This document shows positions 60,013 to 64,000 of a DNA stretch of 64,000 nucleotides, one piece after another; the first letter of the stretch is position 1; each line of letters starts with the position of its first letter. The position numbers were made by a program, and so were the translations under genes. Under the pieces are notes generated by a model. It saw only the letters and a list, made by a program, of their open reading frames with translations. It was not told where the DNA came from and did no database searches. The stretch comes from Opisthorchis felineus (taxonomy: Eukaryota > Platyhelminthes > Trematoda > Opisthorchiida > Opisthorchiidae). Where the stretch lies: the NCBI GenBank assembly GCA_004794785.1, contig SJOL01003040.1, positions 807,608-871,607 of the forward strand, given 5' to 3'.

Positions 60013-62745
60013 TCTTCCCTGTTGACTGCTGCAGCCCCGAACTGCTTGTCCCGCAGCATAAACGCAAATGGCATATCGCTTCAGGCCTTCATAGACACAG
60101 TTATATATCTCTTTTGGTAGTCCGCACACATGGCTGGAAGATATATGCTAACGATTCTGTAGTTACCATGGCATCTACATCTCTGATGTGTTCACCTGGT
60201 GGCTACTGCTACGCATCCATTGATTACAGGGGTACTGTTTACAAAAAAATCAAACTATTGGTGCTACCCAATCTAAGTGCTGACGTGCTGCTAGGCCACA
60301 ACTTCCTTGGTCTACATAACAAAGTTGCAATCACATTCGGTGGGAACTGAGGTCCATTCACCCTCTATCGTCTAACTGCTGCTACGGTTGAATCACCTCC
60401 TCTTTTTGCTAAACTCTCACTCAATTGCAAGCCTATCGCCACGAAATCACGGCGTTATAACCCTGACGATGAGCAGTTCATTCGCTCCGAAGTTAGCCGA
60501 CCATTGGATGAAGGTATAATTGAACCTTCGAATTCTCCCTGGAGGGCTCAAGTACTGGTCACGAAAAATTCAAACCACAAAAGACGCATGGTAGTGGACT
60601 ACAGTCAAACCATTAATCGGTCCACACACGCTTATCCGTTACCGCGACTGGATAAAATGATTGAAGAAATTTCCCGCCATGCTGTCTTTAGCACCGTAGA
60701 CCTATTAAGTGCTTACCATCAAGTTCCAATCAGTGAGAAAGACAAACCGTATACGGCTTTTGAAGCATGTGGAGAACTGTTTCAGTTCTGTCGTATTCCT
60801 TTCGGTGTTACCAACGGAGTAGCATGCTTCCAGCGTACTACTGATCACATAATCAAGTCTGAGAACTTAAGTGGTACCTACGCTTACATCGACAACGTCA
60901 CTATTTGTGGGCCTACCCAAAGTAGGCCTGACCAGAACCTCAAATCTTTCTATGAAGTAATAAAAAATATGGAATTACCCTTAACTGCAAGAAAAGCATC
61001 ATAGCAGCCAAACAAATACGCCTTCTCGGCTATGAAGTCTCTGTAGGTATTATCAAACCAGATCCTGAACGAATGAGTCCTATTCGTCAACTCCCTCATT
61101 CACATCACGCTAAATCTCAACAAAGAGTTGTTGGCATGTTTGCTTATTATTCGCAGTGGATACCATACTTCTCTGACAAAATCAGTGTGCTTGTCAGAAA
61201 TAAGACTTTCCCCTTACCGGCGCGTGTACAACAGTCTTTCGAAGATTTAAAGGAGTCAGAGAACGCTATGGTTGTGACAGTCGACTACAACGCACCCTTG
61301 GTTGTCGAGACGGACGCCTCAGACATAGCCATTGCTGCATCTCTGACTCAGAACGGCCGACCGGTGGCCTTCTTTCCTAGAACACTGACACCGAGCGAAA
61401 AGAATCACTCGGCTATTGAGAAAGAGGCATACGCCATCGTCGAATCTATCCGTAAATGGATGCATTATCTCTTCGGGAAGCACTTCAAGCTTATCACTTA
61501 CCAGCGGTCGGTTTCCTTTATGTACGGTGTGTCGCAGAAAAGTAAGATAAAAAACGATAAAATCCAGCGATGGAAAATGGAACTCTCCGCTTTTAGCTAC
61601 GATGTCAGCTACAGACCTGGAAAAGACAATCTGGTGGCTGACACCTTATCGGGGACCTATGCGCCAATATGATCGGCAATGATAAATTAAAAGAAATTCA
61701 TGATTCCTTGTGCCATCCCGGAATTACTCGCACGCATCACTGTGCTCTTTCCAAAAGCTTGCCGTTTTCCCTCCAAGATGTCAAAGACATCACCACAAAA
61801 TGTACGGTTTGTGACGCCATTAAACCGCAATTTTACAAACCACCCAGCGCTACGCTCATCAAAGCGACTCAACCATTCGAACGAATTAGCATCGATTTTA
61901 AAGGACCTCTGCCTTCTGTTACTCGAAACCGATATCTCCTTACTATCGTTGACGAGTTTTTCCGTTTTCCATTTGCCTTTCCCTGCGCAGATACATGTGC
62001 ATCTACCGTTATTAAATGTATATGTCAATTATTCTTTTTGTTTGGTATGCCTGCATATGTACATTCAGATCGTGGCTCCTTATTCCTGTCCGACGAACTG
62101 TCCACATTCCTACATGATAGAGGAGTTTGCACCAGCCGAACAACTGCTTATAATCCCCAGGGGAACGGGCAAGTCGAACGCCTCAACGGGACACTCTGGA
62201 ACGCAATCCAGCTCAGACTCAAGACGAAAGGCCTTCAAATCTGTCACTGGGAGTCGGCTCTATCAGATGCCCTCCATTCGATACGGTCCCTGCTCTGCGT
62301 GTCCACAAATGCCACTCCACATGAACGAATGTTTCGGTTTGAACGTCGGTCATTCTGTGGTTTGGGTATACCAACTTGGCTAACTACTCCAGGACCTGTT
62401 TAACTGAAAAGATTTGACCATACCTCAAAGAATGAACCAGTCGTTGAGGAAGTCGAACTTATAGATTGCAGTCCACATTACGCCATTGTTCGTTTTCCCG
62501 ACGAAACAGAAGGCACTGTATCCGTCCGCCATCTCGCTCAATGTGGTGATCGCACACATGTCAACGAGTTCATGCGTACCTGATCCAGTGAAGGTAATGA
62601 CGTTCATACACCCCCTCTGTCTGACTTGCACGCGCCTCCGCTCAATAACGTTGAAGATAATACCGATCATACTTCAGTCACACCTCCGTGCCCGGGCGAT
62701 GCACCTGCACTCCAAATACGTATGACCCTGGCATCTCTGATTTAG
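60013..62745 (+). pseudogene. pol pseudogene (protease, RT, RNase H, integrase)
   Basis: Protease end at about 60130-60350 (VLPNLSADVLLGHNFLGL); the catalytic D-T/S-G is not recognisable upstream. RT at about 60440-61000: EGIIEPSNSPWRAQ, VFSTVDLLSAYHQVPI, FQFCRIPFGVTNG, and YIDN in place of Y-x-D-D. RNase H at about 61280-61665: ETDASDIAIAASL, EKEAYAIVESIRKW, RPGKDNLVADTLS; the usual TDQRS is TYQRS. Integrase at 61669-62583: H-H and C-x2-C zinc residues, and D, D, E within SIDFKGPL, HSDRGSLF and GQVERLNG, then a VRHLAQ tail. Stops lie at 60348, 62401 and 62581. Frameshifts lie near 60970-61000 and at 61665-61672. The frame reopened after 62583 ends at TAG 62743-62745. Confidence 0.92.
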
Positions 62746-62898
62746 CCAGGCTCCAGGAGTGTACTCGACCCTACATTTTAAGAAACCGGGAAGCCTGACC
62801 ACACTTATCATTACCCCTTAGTGGATGTTTACAATCATTCATTCAGTACCTGTGTCCGAGTTACCCCTCTCTAGACACAATCCAATGGCCCAGGTGAA

Positions 62899-63064
62899 TG
62901 TTATGACTATCCTTTGTGTTCACGTTATCGTTTCGTATTAACCGTGCTTTCACCTTCACTTTCAGCTTATGTAAGTCTATTCTTAGACAAGTAAAGCGCT
63001 ATTCATTCTACGCTATTCAGTCTTGTTCTCGCGTTCAATCAGGATCGATACTCCATCAGTAACA
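62899..63064 (+). repeat. 3' LTR
   Basis: 166 bp, from TGTTATGACTATCC to CCATCAGTAACA. The preceding purine stretch (AGGTGAA) is a short and poor polypurine tract. Confidence 0.95.
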
Positions 63065-63470
63065 GTACTGGACACATTCCCTATTGCACAACCGAACAAT
63101 CGTTTTTCAGTTGTCACGTTGGGAATTCGCCGGCACCAGCCTGCACGAGCTATGATGTAGATACAAGGGTTGTCAAAGCCCTGAAAGCATCTCATAAACA
63201 AAACAAAACAATCCGTACTGTAGCCTGACACACACTCCTCCTGAGATTCAGGGATATGCCAACCTGGATGTCTCAAATTAGCAAACGCGACACGAGCCTT
63301 ATAGATTCGTGCGTTAACTTTCTCTGTCATACTACATCCGAACCTATACAACTTCAAAGAAAGGTGAAACGCTCCACAACCTTGAGTGCTGCTTGCATTG
63401 TAAGTGGCGTGATTAGTGACTGCATATACAGAAGCGCGATATAGAGGTAACGTCATATTGTCCACTGCGA
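63065..63470 (-). repeat. LINE (family B), 5' piece of the copy split by the LTR element
   Basis: Minus-strand translation gives NARIYKARVAFANLRHPGWH, then FQGFDNPCIYIIARAGWCRR and IPNVTTEKRLFGCAIGN. This is the VFDNRCLRTIARVGWCRRIR-type segment, which continues in 58735-59034 on the far side of the LTR element. It includes the right target-site copy GTACT (63065-63069). Confidence 0.8.
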
Positions 63471-64000
63471 TAAGTGTGAAGGCAGTAAGGCGCTTCCTTC
63501 AGATTGGCAACTCCATGTTTATGGAAGCACCGATTCTGCTTTCCCCCAAAGAAGGATGGTTTAGAAAAGGCCGGTTCCAAAACCCGCATACTCCGATCAC
63601 CCAACGGTTGATCGTGACCGCCGGCACATTATTCAATACGATTGAAGTACTTTTAAAAGCAGAGTTTGGTACTGCTCAAGAAACACCTGTTGTGCACAGC
63701 CACATTAGGAGTGAGACGGGTCAAGTCGGCTTCCTACAACCAACTGGGTAAGCCTATTGACTCATTGGCTCCGGGGAGGGTCCCTCAGGAAAACCCTAAC
63801 AACCGGTGCATCACAGTTCAGACTTTTTGGTCAAAGACTAGAAACAGGGCCCCAGAACAAAATCCTACATTCTCCCACTGATTTGTGGGTCAAGCTTTTG
63901 AGTCAAAGGTTCAGGGTGGGTACCCCAACTAAACCCCCTTCTTCGGCTTGGGCAACCTGGAAGTATCATTCGCCTTTGCAGCTCTCCGCTCACCGGCTTC
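63440..64000 (+). repeat. RTE-like LINE leader, runs off the window
   Basis: Plus-strand copy of the leader seen at 40791-41400 and 48290-48850: TGCGATAAGTGTGAAGGCAG, CCCAACGGTTGATCGTGACC, CATTATTCAATACGATTGAA and GTGGGTCAAGCTTTTGAGTC. It starts inside the leader (5'-truncated) and should continue into an endonuclease beyond 64000. Confidence 0.85.

Larger units (their letters stand above)
59035..63064 (+). mobile_element. Ty3/gypsy LTR retrotransposon, CsRn1-like, defective
   Basis: A complete but dead element of 4030 bp: 5' LTR, primer-binding region, gag, pol (protease, RT, RNase H, integrase order) and 3' LTR, flanked by GTACT at 59030-59034 and 63065-63069. The gag Cys-His region (FCGGARHPRSKCPAREAVC) is of the unusual form I recall from the CsRn1 group of Clonorchis; that affiliation is from memory. 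At least six in-frame stops and two frameshifts disable it. The LTRs differ at about 11 of 156 positions plus one 10-bp indel, so the insertion is not recent. Confidence 0.93.
57402..64000 (-). other. Presumed OSBP intron upstream of exon A
   Basis: Exon A begins with a phase 1 acceptor, so the gene continues to the right. No PH-domain coding segment is visible up to 64000. The segment is filled by a SINE, an antisense LINE split by an LTR retrotransposon, and the leader of another LINE. I recognise nothing in 57402-58040 or 58224-58734. Confidence 0.7.

Noticed and set aside
57402..64000. Search for the OSBP PH domain upstream of exon A
   Set aside because: No segment resembling the PH start (G-W-L-x-K...W-F-V-L) is visible on the minus strand. 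It probably lies beyond the window.

Overview
The window looks like nuclear DNA of a parasitic flatworm, most probably a digenean fluke (Opisthorchiidae, Paragonimidae or Fasciolidae type). The evidence is: long introns; roughly 43-44% GC by eye; many decayed RTE-like LINE copies of a type common in fluke genomes; tRNA-derived SINEs with a B box; and a Ty3/gypsy element resembling the CsRn1 group described from Clonorchis. There is no bacterial gene organisation. The species call is inference.

The window is dominated by one host gene on the minus strand, an oxysterol-binding protein (OSBP) homologue. I reconstructed ten exons by eye from 57401 down to the stop codon at 3449-3451. All have GT/AG borders and all splice phases agree. 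Together they give one open frame of 802 residues: a Ser-rich spacer, a coiled coil, a variant FFAT motif and the complete sterol/PI4P-binding ORD domain with EQVSHHPP. The PH domain and the start codon are not in the window and should lie beyond position 64000. The protein would exchange sterol and PI4P at ER-Golgi contacts.

Most recognisable intron content is transposon-derived. Intron 3 (38065-53307) holds an RTE-like LINE graveyard: a near full-length plus copy (40591-44384), a minus copy (44385-45640), an internally deleted plus copy with 15-bp target-site duplications (48083-50553) and a minus copy (51590-52912). A 948-bp stretch is identical in inverted orientation at 43437-44384 and 51720-52667. 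Intron 5 (20741-34088) holds a 2.3-kb minus RTE copy and fragments of a second LINE family. Seven SINE copies are scattered through the introns; at least two are nested inside LINEs.

Upstream of the first visible exon, a dead Ty3/gypsy element (59035-63064, TSD GTACT) interrupts an antisense LINE. Its primer-binding region is complementary over 17 nt to the LTR just downstream of a TATA/Inr pair. This is the geometry of Tf1-type self-priming. Positions 1-3448 are the 3' flank of the OSBP gene, and I recognise nothing else there.
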